From: Kribbella amoyensis
GTDB lineage: Bacteria > Actinomycetota > Actinomycetes > Propionibacteriales > Kribbellaceae
Direction: 5' to 3'
Length of the DNA: 64,000 nt
NCBI RefSeq assembly: GCF_007828865.1
Contig: NZ_VIVK01000002.1
Location: 496,001 to 560,000, forward strand
Below the pieces are notes generated by a model, which saw nothing but the letters and a program-made list of their open reading frames with translations, was not told where the DNA came from and ran no database searches. How positions within the stretch are numbered: position 1 is the first letter of the stretch; every line of letters begins with the position of its first letter. Both the position numbers and the translations under genes were made by a program. Below are positions 8,481 to 18,001 of the stretch, piece by piece.

Positions 8481-10106
8481 ATGAGTCCGGTGTGCGAGCG
8501 GCCGATGTGGTCGATGGGCGGTGCCGAGGTGCTGGCCGCCATCGACGAGGTCGAACGTGAGCTGAACCGGCTCCAGACCTACCGGCTCAACCTCCTCGCG
8601 ACCCTGGACAGCATCGGGTACGCGGCCGAGGTAGGCGCCCGGGACACGGCGGAACTGGTCGCGACCCGGCATCACCTCGACGCCACCGCTGTCCGTCGTG
8701 ACCTGCGACTGGCCACGGCACTGGCGAAGTACCCGACGGTCGAGTCCGCCTTGTCCGCGCGCGCATTGCATGCGGCCCAGGCCGAGGCGATCGTCACCGC
8801 GCTGGAGCGGATCCCCCCGACCACGGTCCCGGTCGAGGATCTCCGAGTCGCCGAAGCCGAGTTGGTCAAAGCCGGACAGCTGCTGCCGCCGGCGGACCTG
8901 CGCCGGCTCGGCAAACGGGTCCGCGACACCCTCGACACCGACGGCACCGAACCGGCCGAGGAGCGTGCCTACCGCAACGAATCCCTCTGGTTGAAGCAGC
9001 TCGACACTGGCGTGCAGTTCGGCGGCTTCCTGGCCTGCGAGAACGGCGAACTCCTCCGGACCCTGGTCTTCGCCGCCGCCAAACCCCACCGCACCAAGGA
9101 CGGCCACCGCGACCCCCGCAGCTGCGGCAAGCGCCAGGCCGACGCGCTGACCACGATCCTCACCAGCGCCGCGACCACCGGTACCGCGGTCCCGTCCCAC
9201 GGCGACATCAAGCCGCACATCACCGTCACCATCGACTACGACTCACTCCGCCAGGGCGAGGGCGTCGGCACCTTGGCCCACGGCGGCACCCTCTCCGCGG
9301 GCGCGATCCGCCGCCTGGCCTGCGACGCCGGCATCATTCCCCTGGTCCTGGGCAGCAATTCCGAACCCCTCGACCTCGGCACCCAGCAACGCTTCGTCAA
9401 CAGAGCACTCCGCCGGGCCCTCAACGCCCGCGACAAAGGCTGCATAGTCTGCGGAGCCCCACCAGCCATCTGCGAAGCCCACCACCTCCGCCACTGGACC
9501 GAAGGCGGCCCAACAAACCTGACCAACCTGGCCCTGCTCTGCAAAGCCCACCACATAGCCGTCCACCAAGGCCACTACACCATCACCGTCACCAACGGCC
9601 GCCCCACCGTCACCACCCCACCCTGGACCACACCCACACCAGACAACCCGACCCGGTCACCGGCCACCCGAACCGACCCTGCCCTCAGGCCCTGGGCCGC
9701 ACCCACCCATGCCCAGAAGCGAAACCCCGAGCGCGGGAACGCGAACCATTTGGACCCAAGCCTCGACCGGCGGCACCAAGACACCGACGATGAGAAGCCG
9801 GGTGCTTGCCGCCGGGGCGTGGACACGAACGATCGGGAAGAGAGCGGGGCCCGCCGCGACCCAGGGATGTACTGGCGTGACTCCAGCGCGGACACTCGCG
9901 ACCTGAGCACCCACCACCGGAACCAAACCGCCGCCGGGCGAGATTCTGACGTATACCAGGGAGAATCGAACGCCGGTCACCGCGTCCGAAATGCCAGCGG
10001 AGGCGACCCCAGCTCCGCTTGCCGATCTGCGAGCGCCGGCCACCCAGAGCTCGGCACACCTTCAGGCCCACACCCCCGCAGCCCAGCGAGCCCCCGCGCC
10101 CCGTAA
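8481..10106 (+). CDS. DUF222 / HNH endonuclease-signature protein (13E12 repeat family)
   Basis: The protein has 541 residues. The N-terminal DUF222 region (about residues 10-300) is mostly helical. It is followed by an HNH motif: CIVCGAPPAICEAHHLRHW, then NLTNLALLCKAHH, giving the Cys-x2-Cys, His-His and Asn/His pattern of these nucleases. Such genes occur in many copies in actinobacterial genomes and are often thought mobile, but their role is not established. The last 150 or so residues are rich in Arg, Asp, Asn and Pro with no recognisable fold. The frame is open upstream to 8394, but ATG 8481 has a minus-10 box at the right place. It has no apparent link to sugar metabolism and interrupts the locus. 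Confidence 0.8.
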   Translation: MSPVCERPMWSMGGAEVLAAIDEVERELNRLQTYRLNLLATLDSIGYAAEVGARDTAELVATRHHLDATAVRRDLRLATALAKYPTVESALSARALHAAQAEAIVTALERIPPTTVPVEDLRVAEAELVKAGQLLPPADLRRLGKRVRDTLDTDGTEPAEERAYRNESLWLKQLDTGVQFGGFLACENGELLRTLVFAAAKPHRTKDGHRDPRSCGKRQADALTTILTSAATTGTAVPSHGDIKPHITVTIDYDSLRQGEGVGTLAHGGTLSAGAIRRLACDAGIIPLVLGSNSEPLDLGTQQRFVNRALRRALNARDKGCIVCGAPPAICEAHHLRHWTEGGPTNLTNLALLCKAHHIAVHQGHYTITVTNGRPTVTTPPWTTPTPDNPTRSPATRTDPALRPWAAPTHAQKRNPERGNANHLDPSLDRRHQDTDDEKPGACRRGVDTNDREESGARRDPGMYWRDSSADTRDLSTHHRNQTAAGRDSDVYQGESNAGHRVRNASGGDPSSACRSASAGHPELGTPSGPHPRSPASPRAP

Positions 10107-10640
10107 CCGTCACCACGCCGGGCCTGGCCAACTGGGTGCATTGCCCCAGGCAACCATCACGCCTGAGGCAGTACACCCCTGCGCGCACCCGCACCGTACC
10201 CGCACCGCACGCACCCGCCCGGGACGCCAAAGGATCATCCGCACCGATCCGAGGCGGGTCGATCAGGCGAAGGGCGGGAGCGTTAGACCTCTGCCTCGGC
10301 ACCGTGGTGCGGCGAGCAGAGTCGGGGAGGGACGGCAGCAGAGGCCCCTGGCTCATACCTCGTCCGATTCGAGTACACCGTCTGACCGGCACGCCCATCG
10401 CTGGCGTCGGCATCGGTTGTGTAACCGATGGCGGCCTGCGCAAACCGACAACCCGGGGGCGATCACCCTCCTGGCCGTCACCCAGATCCGCCGGCAGGGA
10501 CGTTGTCAGTCCGCCGTGGAACCGCCAGACGTGCGCGTGCTGTTGTGCAGCTGCTGACGGATCCGTCACGTGCATGGGGACTGCCCCGAGTTCAGCTGAC
10601 TCGTGGCAGTCCCGTCCGGCCGGGAGGTCCGCTTGAACTG
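10107..10640. other. Stretch of about 530 bases without a recognisable gene
   Basis: Between the DUF222 stop and the convergent GH2 gene I see only short overlapping open frames rich in Arg, Pro and His, none resembling a known family. There is no clear promoter, RNA gene, repeat or terminator. It looks like decayed or variable sequence continuing from the degenerate tail of the DUF222 gene. Confidence 0.5.
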
Positions 10641-13523
10641 TCAGCTCAGGGTGAAGCTGAAGGTGTGGGGTCTGGGTTGGAGGTCGTGGGGTGGGAGGAT
10701 CGGGGCGCCGCTGGTCGGGCTGCCGAGGCCGTGTTGGAGGGCGTCGAGGGTGAGCCAGAGGTGGTCGCCTGGGACCAGGTCCTCTGGGTGGTCCGCGGCG
10801 GCTAGTTGCGCGGTGGTCCAGCGTCTGGCGGTGAGGGCGAACGACGGATCACCTGCGACCGTCAGGCGGCCTGCGGGGCCGGAGAGTTCGGCCCAGCGGA
10901 CGTCTCCTCGGGCGCCGTTCTCCTGGGGGTAGAGGTACTGCACCTGCAGTTGTTCCACGGTCGCGGTGTAGCGGCCGACTCGGCCGGCGGAGCGGGAGTC
11001 GGGGTACGCAGGGCCGGGGCCGAGGCCGAACCAGGTGACCTCCCGGAGCCCTGCCGGCAGACCTAGGGTCACACCCACCCTCGCCCACGGGACTGTCCAG
11101 GTGCCGACCGGTTCGACCTCGACCTCGGCGGTCAGGTGGCCGTCTGTCGTGCTCCAGCGGTACGTCGTGAGGACGCCCGCGGCGGATTGTGCCGCGCTGA
11201 CCTTGGTGACCACGGTCAGCCGATCGCCATCGGAGTCGACCGAGACGGTGCGGTAGCGCAACCGATGCAGGCCGGCGTTCGCCCAGCGAGCCTTGCGGTC
11301 GAGCGTGGTCGCGTCCCACGTCCTGGCGTCGTGCTGCGTAGGCGCACGCCACAACTCCAGCGGAACATGCTCGACCGACCACTCGTGCAGCCCCACCAGC
11401 CGCCCGTTGCGCGGGTTGAACCGCCCAGGCCCGAGCACGATCGAGCCGTCACCCCACCCCGGTACCGCAGTCCGCCGCACACCAGCAACGGCGGTGGTGG
11501 GTCGCCGGCTGTTGGTGGCAACTTGACCTTGGGCGAAGGAGATCTCGTGACCGGCCGAAGCCCAAGGTGTATCGGCGGCCAGAGTCGCGCGGACCGTCAG
11601 CCAGCGTTCGGCGTACTCCCCGGGCAGATCGAGCGCTTCCTTCGGCAGACCGACGGTTGCCTCGGCCCTGGATTCCACCACCGGCATCGCGAGTACACCC
11701 TGCGCCACCGTGACGCCGTCGTCCGCCAGTTCCCACTGCAGAGCCAGGTGGGACGTGTCCACGGTGTCGTACTTGTTGGCGATCCGCAGTACCCCGGCGT
11801 CGACGTCCACTGTCAGCAGCACCGGTTCGAAGGCCTTGCGTACCTCGGCCAGGACCGGCTGCGGCGTGAGGTCGGGGAAGACCAGCCCGTCCAGCACGTA
11901 CGTCCCGTCGTGCAGCTCTTCGCCGAACTCGCCCCCGTACGCGTAGCCGCCGTCCGGCCGGGCGATGCCGTGTTCCATCCACTCCCACAGGAAGCCGCCC
12001 TGGCAACGCGGGTACCGGTGGAACAGTTCCTCGTACTCCGGCAAGCCGCCCGGACCGTTGCCGCCGGAGTGCGAGTACTCGCACAGGACGAACGGCATCG
12101 CGCGTCGGCGGGCGTCCAGTTCGGGGTCGTCCAGCGGTTCCTCGGTGCGTTGCCCGATCGCGTCGACCTCGGCGTGCGAGGCGTACATCCGGCTGTAGAC
12201 GTCCACGGATCGGCAGGACAGGTCGCCCTCGTAGTGCACCGGCCGCGACGGGTCCCGGTCCTTGGTCCAGGCGGCCATCGCGTCCAGGTTGCGCCCGGTG
12301 CCGGCCTCGTTGCCCAGCGACCACATGATCACGCTCGGGTGGTTCTTGTCCCGCTCGACCAGCCGCCGCATCCGGTCCAGCGACGCCGCCTCGAACCGTG
12401 GGTCGTCCGCCGGATTGCCTTCCCAGCCGAGCAGGAAGAACCCGTGCGTCTCGTAGTCGGCCTCGTCCATCACCCAGAACCCGAGCTCGTCGCACAGCGC
12501 GAGCAGCCGCGAGTCGGGCGGGTAGTGGCTGGTCCGGATCGCGTTGATGTTGTGCTGCTTCATCACCAGCAGCTCCTGCCGCAGCCGGTGGTCGGGCACC
12601 ACGCGGCCGAGGACCGGATCGTGCTCGTGCCGGTTCACCCCGTGGAACAGCACTCGCCGCCCGTTGACGGTGAGTACCCCGTCCTCGATCGCGACCGTGC
12701 GGAACCCGACCCGCAGGTCCACCGACTCGGCCTCGGTCGCCACCACCACGTCGTACAGCCGCGGCACCTCGGCGGACCACGGCTCGACCCCCGGGATCGT
12801 GAGCGGCGCACCCGCCTCGGCGGTGAGCCCCAGCTCCGGAATCCTTACCGTTGCCCCAGGCACCGATTCCACCAGCAGCGTGCCGGTACCGGTGTGGTGG
12901 TCGTAGTCCGCATGCACGAACACATCGGCCACGCCACCGGCCGGTCGCGCGAGCAGGGTGACGTCGCGGAAGATCCCCGGCAGCCACCACATGTCCTGGT
13001 CCTCGAGGTAACTCCCCGACGACCACTGGTGCACCCGCACGGCGAGCACGTTCCTCCCCGGCAGCAGCTGAGCGCTGACGTCGAACTCGACCGGCACCCG
13101 GCTACCCCGGCTGACCCCGAGCTCGGCCCCGTTCAGGTAGACCCGCGCACAGGAGTCCACCCCGTCGAACCGCAGCACCGCCGGGACGCCGGACCAGGTC
13201 GCGTCCAGCTCGAACTCCAGCCGGTGGTCCCCGGTGGGGTTCTCGTCCGGTACGAACGGCGGGTCGACCGGGAACGGGTACGGCTGGTTCGTGTACGCCG
13301 GCCGCCCGAACCCGTGCATGGGCCAGCTCGACGGGACCGCGATCGTGTCCCAGCCGGCGTCGTCGAAGTCGGGCTGCTCGAACCCGGCCGGCGCCTCCGC
13401 GACCGACTCGGCCAGGTGGAACCGCCAGGTTCCGTTCAGGCTCAGCCGCGGCGCGTCCGACCGGACGGCGGCGCGTGGTGCGAGGGCGCCGTACCCCGGG
13501 CCCGGGTCCTCGTAGTACGTCAT
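10641..13523 (-). CDS. GH2 beta-galactosidase-like glycosidase (LacZ type)
   Basis: The protein has 960 residues. It has an N-terminal jelly-roll (LSLNGTWRFHL, then HQWSSGSYLEDQDMWWLPGI), an immunoglobulin-like domain, a TIM barrel, and a C-terminal Bgal small-chain domain ending in SFTLS. The barrel carries the acid/base in SLGNEAGTG and the nucleophile in VLCEYSHSGGNGPGG. There is no signal peptide, so it acts in the cytoplasm on imported oligosaccharides. The ATG at 13523 overlaps the stop of the FGGY kinase gene by 4 bases, so this is the last gene of the kinase-transketolase operon. A GH2 in that position suggests it frees a terminal galactose, arabinopyranose or similar residue from pectin side chains. 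A second, similar GH2 starts at 62416. Confidence 0.88.
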   Translation of the reverse strand: MTYYEDPGPGYGALAPRAAVRSDAPRLSLNGTWRFHLAESVAEAPAGFEQPDFDDAGWDTIAVPSSWPMHGFGRPAYTNQPYPFPVDPPFVPDENPTGDHRLEFELDATWSGVPAVLRFDGVDSCARVYLNGAELGVSRGSRVPVEFDVSAQLLPGRNVLAVRVHQWSSGSYLEDQDMWWLPGIFRDVTLLARPAGGVADVFVHADYDHHTGTGTLLVESVPGATVRIPELGLTAEAGAPLTIPGVEPWSAEVPRLYDVVVATEAESVDLRVGFRTVAIEDGVLTVNGRRVLFHGVNRHEHDPVLGRVVPDHRLRQELLVMKQHNINAIRTSHYPPDSRLLALCDELGFWVMDEADYETHGFFLLGWEGNPADDPRFEAASLDRMRRLVERDKNHPSVIMWSLGNEAGTGRNLDAMAAWTKDRDPSRPVHYEGDLSCRSVDVYSRMYASHAEVDAIGQRTEEPLDDPELDARRRAMPFVLCEYSHSGGNGPGGLPEYEELFHRYPRCQGGFLWEWMEHGIARPDGGYAYGGEFGEELHDGTYVLDGLVFPDLTPQPVLAEVRKAFEPVLLTVDVDAGVLRIANKYDTVDTSHLALQWELADDGVTVAQGVLAMPVVESRAEATVGLPKEALDLPGEYAERWLTVRATLAADTPWASAGHEISFAQGQVATNSRRPTTAVAGVRRTAVPGWGDGSIVLGPGRFNPRNGRLVGLHEWSVEHVPLELWRAPTQHDARTWDATTLDRKARWANAGLHRLRYRTVSVDSDGDRLTVVTKVSAAQSAAGVLTTYRWSTTDGHLTAEVEVEPVGTWTVPWARVGVTLGLPAGLREVTWFGLGPGPAYPDSRSAGRVGRYTATVEQLQVQYLYPQENGARGDVRWAELSGPAGRLTVAGDPSFALTARRWTTAQLAAADHPEDLVPGDHLWLTLDALQHGLGSPTSGAPILPPHDLQPRPHTFSFTLS

Positions 13524-15004
13524 CGTGCTCCTCCCGCTGGTCGGGTCGTCCCGCGCGATCGGTCCACCGCGTCGTGCCAGTCGGCCAGCCGTCGTTCCCG
13601 CAGGTCGGGATCGAGGGCCGGCCGGAAGTCGTCGTACACCGGGGCCAGGCCCGGCAGATCGGCCGCCGACCAGAGCCCGCACCCGACACCCGCCAGTCGC
13701 GCGGCGCCGTGAGCGGAGAGCTGGCCGTCCGTGGATCGCCGGACGACCCGGCCGCTCAGATCGGCCTGGAGCTGCATCAGCCCGTCGTCGACGGTGCCAC
13801 CGCCGTCGGCGAGCACGGTCGTCACCGGAGTCCCCAGCGCGTCCACCGCGGCGAGCACGTCCTCGACCTGGTACGCGATCGACTCGACCGCGGCTCGGGC
13901 GAGCTGTGCCGGCGTGGAGCCGAGGGTGAGACCGCTGACCAGACCGACGGCCGATCCGTCCCACCACGGCGCACCCAGCCCGGTGAAGCCGGGGACCAGG
14001 TGGATCCCGTTGCTGCTCGATTCGGCGGCCAGGGCAACGACCTCGGCGGGACTGCTGCCGAGGAACCCGGCCAGCCAGCGGATCGTCGCCCCGGTCGCAC
14101 GAATGTTGCCCTCGACAGCGAACCGCGGTTCCGGGTCCGCCCACGCGATCGTCCGGCACAACCCGGCGGCGACCTCGGTCGAAGGATCGACGAGACCCAT
14201 CACCGACGAACCGGTCCCATACGTCACCTTGACCGTCCCGGGCTCGCTGACACCGTGCGCGAACAGCGCCGCATGCGAGTCACCGAGCACGGCCGTCACG
14301 GGAACGCCGTCCGGCAAGGGTGCGAGCCCCTGGCACTTGCCGAGCGGCCCGGCCGACGGCGAGACTTCGGGGAGACAGGCGCGGGGGATACCGAAAAGGT
14401 TCAGCAGGTCGTCGTCCCAGTCGGCGCCCTCGAGTCCGAGCAACTGGGTCCGGGACGCGTTGCCGAGCTCGGTCCGGTTCTCACCGGTGAGCCGATGCAG
14501 CAACCAGGCGTCGATCGTGCCGACCCGGAGCCGCCCCGATCGGACCGCGCGCGGATCGACGTGTTCCAGCAACCACCGCGCCTTCGACGCCGAGAACATC
14601 GGGTCCAACGGCAACCCGGTCCGGCGAAGAACGAGCTCGGGGACGTTCTCCCGCTCGGCCAGTTCGGCGACGTCGGCAACGGTCCGGCGGTCCTGCCAAC
14701 TGAGGACCGGGCCGACCGGTTCGCCGTCCTCGGAGTCCCACAGCACGACGGATTCACGCTGGGTGGACAGACCGACGGCGACCACCCGCGTCGCGTCGTA
14801 CCCGTCGAGGCAGTCGGCGACCGCCTGGTGCACGCTGGCGAGGATCTCGTGCGCGGACTGCTCGACATGTCCCGGCGCCGGATGCCGCTCGGAGACGGCG
14901 GCCCGGCCGGTCGCGACCGCCTGACCGGATCCGTCGACGAGGACCGCCTTGGTCGCGCTGCTGCCCTGGTCGACGGCCAGGACGAGCGGTTCAGCGGCCG
15001 GCAT
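13520..15004 (-). CDS. FGGY-family sugar kinase, candidate D-apulose kinase
   Basis: This 494-residue kinase has the N-terminal phosphate-binding loop VLAVDQGSSATKAVLVDGSG, the FGGY signature region GFTGLGAPWWD, and the C-terminal ATP site LADGGGTVDDGLMQLQADL. By sequence alone it is like glycerol or xylulose kinases. Its neighbours decide the call: it overlaps a split transketolase by 14 bases, and a regulator and a TIM-barrel isomerase lie on the other side. In the characterised D-apiose pathway an isomerase makes D-apulose, an FGGY kinase makes D-apulose 4-phosphate, and a two-subunit transketolase cleaves it. I therefore favour D-apulose; erythritol or another ketose is the main alternative. 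Confidence 0.75.
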   Translation of the reverse strand: MPAAEPLVLAVDQGSSATKAVLVDGSGQAVATGRAAVSERHPAPGHVEQSAHEILASVHQAVADCLDGYDATRVVAVGLSTQRESVVLWDSEDGEPVGPVLSWQDRRTVADVAELAERENVPELVLRRTGLPLDPMFSASKARWLLEHVDPRAVRSGRLRVGTIDAWLLHRLTGENRTELGNASRTQLLGLEGADWDDDLLNLFGIPRACLPEVSPSAGPLGKCQGLAPLPDGVPVTAVLGDSHAALFAHGVSEPGTVKVTYGTGSSVMGLVDPSTEVAAGLCRTIAWADPEPRFAVEGNIRATGATIRWLAGFLGSSPAEVVALAAESSSNGIHLVPGFTGLGAPWWDGSAVGLVSGLTLGSTPAQLARAAVESIAYQVEDVLAAVDALGTPVTTVLADGGGTVDDGLMQLQADLSGRVVRRSTDGQLSAHGAARLAGVGCGLWSAADLPGLAPVYDDFRPALDPDLRERRLADWHDAVDRSRGTTRPAGGAR

Positions 15005-15965
15005 CGGCGAGGACCGAGCGCGCGGAGTCGGCGATCCCGGTCGCGGTCAGACCGAAGTGCTCGAGCAGGAACTCGACATCCCCCGTCGGGGCGAACACCC
15101 CCGGTATGCCGAGCACCCGCACCCGCGTCGGGCAGTACCGGGCGGCCACTCCGGCGACGGCGGCACCGAGGCCGCCGCTGACCGTGGCCTCCTCGACCGT
15201 CACGATCCCGCGGGTCTCCCGCGCCGCCGCGATCACGGCCGCCTCGTCGAGCGGTTCGACGAACGGTGCGGCCAGGACCCGGGCGGAGATCCCCTCGATC
15301 CGCAACAGCGAGGCGGCCTCGACCGCCCGCCAGACCAGCGTGCCCGCGGCAACCAAGGTCACGTCGTCGCCGTCGGTCAACGGGACGAAGCGGCCCGGTT
15401 CGAGCGGGGTGTCCGGCGCGAACAGCTCGGGCACGGGGGAGCGGGGGATCCGCAGGTAGCTCGGTCCCTCGGTCGAGACCGCCCAGCGCATCGCGGCCCG
15501 GGTCTGGGTCGGGTCGGCGGGGACGACGATCGGCAGGTTCGCGATCGCGCGCAACCAGGACAGGTCCTCGATCGAGTGATGGGTCGGGCCGAGCTGGCCG
15601 TAGGCGACGCCCGGGCTCATCCCGCACAGCACCACGTGCCGATCGGCGTACGCGATGTCCGCCTTGATCTGCTCCAGCGCGCGGCCGGTGAGGAACGGAG
15701 CGGCCGCGCAGACGAACGGCAGCAGCCCACCGTTGGCGAGTCCGGACGCGACGCCGACCATGTTCTGCTCGGCGATCCCGACGTTCACCAGCCGGTCCGG
15801 GAACTCGTCGCGGAACGCGGCCAGGTTGCTGGAGCTCACCGAGTCGTTGCAGACAGCAACAATACGCTCGTCCGCCCGGGCCAGCGTGGCCAGCTCGTCG
15901 GCGAACGCCTTGCGGCAGTCGTACATCGTCCGGTCGGCGGGGCGGAGATTGGTGGACTCGATCAT
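14991..15965 (-). CDS. Transketolase C-terminal subunit, candidate apulose-4-phosphate transketolase subunit B
   Basis: The protein has 324 residues and carries the pyrimidine-binding and C-terminal transketolase domains. The catalytic glutamate that activates thiamine diphosphate is in NVGIAEQNM, and LGPTHHSIEDLS is also a transketolase signature. Full-length transketolases are about 650 residues; here the enzyme is split in two adjacent genes. The ATG at 15965 overlaps the stop of the N-terminal subunit gene (ATGA), and the frame upstream of it is only the reverse of that gene. With the kinase and isomerase nearby, the likely reaction is transfer of a two-carbon unit from D-apulose 4-phosphate to glyceraldehyde 3-phosphate, giving xylulose 5-phosphate and dihydroxyacetone phosphate. 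Confidence 0.85.
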   Translation of the reverse strand: MIESTNLRPADRTMYDCRKAFADELATLARADERIVAVCNDSVSSSNLAAFRDEFPDRLVNVGIAEQNMVGVASGLANGGLLPFVCAAAPFLTGRALEQIKADIAYADRHVVLCGMSPGVAYGQLGPTHHSIEDLSWLRAIANLPIVVPADPTQTRAAMRWAVSTEGPSYLRIPRSPVPELFAPDTPLEPGRFVPLTDGDDVTLVAAGTLVWRAVEAASLLRIEGISARVLAAPFVEPLDEAAVIAAARETRGIVTVEEATVSGGLGAAVAGVAARYCPTRVRVLGIPGVFAPTGDVEFLLEHFGLTATGIADSARSVLADAGR

Positions 15966-16843
15966 CTGCTCAACTCCGCCCGGGCCAGGGCGAGTTCCTC
16001 GCCGGTCGGGACCCGGTGATGCCATTCCACTCGATCGGTCATGAAAGACACCCCGTGTCCCTTCTGGGTATGGGCGATGACGGCGGTCGGCCGGTCCGGC
16101 GTACTGGCCGAGAACACGTCGGCGAGGGCCGCGTGGTCGTGGCCGTCGACCTCGGCGACCGTCCAGCCGAAGCTGCGCCACTTGTCCGCCAACGGCTCGA
16201 GCGCGTTGGTGTCCTCGGTCCGCGCGCCTTGTTGAAGACCGTTGCGGTCGATCACGGCGGTGAGCGAGCCGAGTTGCTGGTGGGCGGCGTACATCGCGGC
16301 CTCCCAGTTGCTGCCTTCCTGCAGTTCGCCGTCGCCGAGAATCACCACGGTACGCGCCGAACTGCCCCTGAGGCGGGCGGCCAACGCCGTCCCGACCCCG
16401 ACCGGTAGGCCGTGGCCGAGCGGACCGGTGTTGGTCTCGACCCCGGGCACCTTGGTGCGGTCCGGGTGTCCGTTCAGCGCGGACAGCGGCGCCATGAACG
16501 TGGCGAGCTCCGTGGCGGGGAAGTACCCACAGGAGGCCAGCGTCGCGTACAAGGCGGCCGCGCTGTGGCCCTTGCTGAGGATCAGGCGGTCCCGGTCCGG
16601 CCAGTCGGGCTCGGCCGGTTCGACCGAGAGCACCGCGGCGTACAGGGTGACGAGGATGTCGGTGACGGAGAAGTCGCCGCCGACGTGCCCGAGTCCCGCG
16701 CGCTCGATCATGGTGAGCACATCGCGGCGGACCTGGGCGGAAGCGGTGGCGAGCAGGTTGGCGCGTTCGTCCCGGCCGGCGTCGCGGACGCGGTCCCGGA
16801 ACGCTCGCCAGTGGTCGACTTGCGGGCGGCTCGAGGTCAACAT
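15962..16843 (-). CDS. Transketolase N-terminal subunit, candidate apulose-4-phosphate transketolase subunit A
   Basis: The protein has 293 residues and is the diphosphate-binding half of a split transketolase. The thiamine-diphosphate and Mg2+ motif is GDGELQEGSNWEAAMYAA, ending in the Asn of VIDRNG; early transketolase motifs are GHVGGDFSVTDIL, LSKGHSAAALY and GPLGHGL. It would form a heterodimer with the subunit encoded immediately downstream. The start was set at ATG 16843 rather than an upstream in-frame ATG at 16906, because 16843 lies just after a promoter and operator and begins the conserved protein. It is the first gene of the leftward operon TkA, TkB, kinase, GH2, divergent from a SorC-type regulator. 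Confidence 0.85.
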   Translation of the reverse strand: MLTSSRPQVDHWRAFRDRVRDAGRDERANLLATASAQVRRDVLTMIERAGLGHVGGDFSVTDILVTLYAAVLSVEPAEPDWPDRDRLILSKGHSAAALYATLASCGYFPATELATFMAPLSALNGHPDRTKVPGVETNTGPLGHGLPVGVGTALAARLRGSSARTVVILGDGELQEGSNWEAAMYAAHQQLGSLTAVIDRNGLQQGARTEDTNALEPLADKWRSFGWTVAEVDGHDHAALADVFSASTPDRPTAVIAHTQKGHGVSFMTDRVEWHHRVPTGEELALARAELSR

Positions 16844-16844
16844 A

Positions 16845-16906
16845 GAATACCTATTCACTAGCGCATGGATGTTCCAATTCTGCAGGGCACCCGCCGGATG
16901 CGTCAA
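16845..16906 (-). promoter_or_regulatory. Candidate promoter and operator of the transketolase-kinase-GH2 operon
   Basis: On the minus strand, TTGACG (16906-16901), an 18-base spacer and CAGAAT (16882-16877) form a plausible sigma-70 type promoter. Just before the ATG lies GAATACCTATTC (16845-16856), an inverted repeat of GAATA around two bases. A related element, GAATGGATTC, lies at the promoter of the isomerase gene (18098-18107). The SorC-type regulator encoded between them is the obvious candidate to bind both. Confidence 0.5.
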
Positions 16907-16984
16907 CGCCCGCCCGCCTGCCGAGTCCGGTACCGGCCGAACGTGTCATGCTCTAGCCAGGACTCGAGACAGGGACGGATCGGC

Positions 16985-17992
16985 ATGACGATGGCGAACG
17001 CGGGCCGGGCGGGAGCGCGGGCAGGAGCCCAGCGCCAGCCGTCGGCCGACCATCTGCGGCTGCTCACCAAGGTCGCGAAGCTGTACCACGAGCAGGGCAT
17101 CCGGCAGCCGCAGATCGCGGCCCAGTTGCACATCTCCCAGCCCCGCGTCTCCCGCTTGCTCAAACAGGCCGTGATGGCCGGCATCGTCCGTACCGTGGTG
17201 ATTCCGCCTGGTGGTGTGCACACCGAGCTCGAGGACGCCGTCGAGCAGAAGTACGGCCTGCGCGAGGTGATCGTCGTCGACGCCAGCGGCGAGGACGACG
17301 CGCACATCATCCCCGCCCTCGGCGCGGCCGCCGCGGTGTACCTGGAGACCACGCTCACCGGCGGTGACCGGATCGGCATCTCGTCGTGGAGTTCGACCCT
17401 GCTGGCGACGGTGGAGTCGATGACGCCGCGCCCGACCCGGGTGGCCGAGGAGGTCGTCCAGATCCTCGGCGGCGTGGGCAATCCGGCCGCCCAGTCCCAG
17501 GCCGCGCGGCTGGTCGGCCGGCTGGCCGATCTGACCGGTGCCGCGCCGGTCCAGCTGCCGGTGCCCGGCCTGGTCGGCAGCCCGAGCGCGAAGCGGACGT
17601 TGATGAAGGACGGCGTGGTCAGCGAGGTGATGGCGGCCTGGACCCGGCTCAGCCTGCTGCTGGTCGGGATCGGCAGCCTGGAGCCGTCGCCGCTGCTGAA
17701 GGAGAGCGGCAACGCGATCTCCGCCGAGGACCAGAAGGTGCTGCGCGACCAGGGCGCCGTCGGCGACATCTGCCTGCGCTTCTTCGACGCGGCCGGCAAG
17801 CCGGTCCGCTCCGAGCTGGACCAGCGCGTCCTCGGCCTGAGCGCGGCCCAGGTACGCAACGACGACCTGCGCAGCGTCGGCGTCGCCGGCGGCATGCGCA
17901 AGTACGCCGCGATCCGGGCCGCCCTGCTCGGCGGCTGGGTCGACGTGCTGATCACCGACCGCACCGTCGCCGAGCAACTCGCCGCCGACTGA
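16985..17992 (+). CDS. SorC/DeoR-family sugar-responsive transcriptional regulator
   Basis: The protein has 335 residues. The N-terminal helix-turn-helix (about residues 25-60: VAKLYHEQGIRQPQIAAQL, then SQPRVSRLLKQA) is followed by a SorC-type sugar-phosphate-binding domain, with features such as GDRIGISSWSSTL and VGIGSLEPSPLL. Regulators of this family usually bind a phosphorylated sugar made by the pathway they control, so D-apulose 4-phosphate is a reasonable guess here. ATG 16985 (MTMAN) or ATG 16991 could be the start; an upstream extension to 16865 is open but has no conserved content. It is divergent from the transketolase operon and just upstream of the isomerase gene. Confidence 0.88.
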   Translation: MTMANAGRAGARAGAQRQPSADHLRLLTKVAKLYHEQGIRQPQIAAQLHISQPRVSRLLKQAVMAGIVRTVVIPPGGVHTELEDAVEQKYGLREVIVVDASGEDDAHIIPALGAAAAVYLETTLTGGDRIGISSWSSTLLATVESMTPRPTRVAEEVVQILGGVGNPAAQSQAARLVGRLADLTGAAPVQLPVPGLVGSPSAKRTLMKDGVVSEVMAAWTRLSLLLVGIGSLEPSPLLKESGNAISAEDQKVLRDQGAVGDICLRFFDAAGKPVRSELDQRVLGLSAAQVRNDDLRSVGVAGGMRKYAAIRAALLGGWVDVLITDRTVAEQLAAD

Positions 17993-18001
17993 GCCCCACC
18001 A

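Noticed and set aside
8481..10106. HNH gene as a homing endonuclease or defence nuclease acting on this locus
   Set aside because: DUF222/HNH proteins are widespread multi-copy actinobacterial genes; no intron, intein or defence partners adjoin it.
10107..10640. Small open frames of 60-205 codons after the DUF222 gene
   Set aside because: They overlap each other in different frames, lack ribosome sites and show no family resemblance.
13524..14159. N-terminal extension of the GH2 protein by 212 codons
   Set aside because: It lies over the FGGY kinase gene in another frame; MTYYED at 13523 is the natural start, as in the paralogue beginning MYYED at 62416.
15962..16906. ATG at 16906 as the start of the transketolase N-terminal subunit
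   Set aside because: It would place the promoter and the GAATA palindrome inside the gene and adds 21 residues not seen in transketolases.
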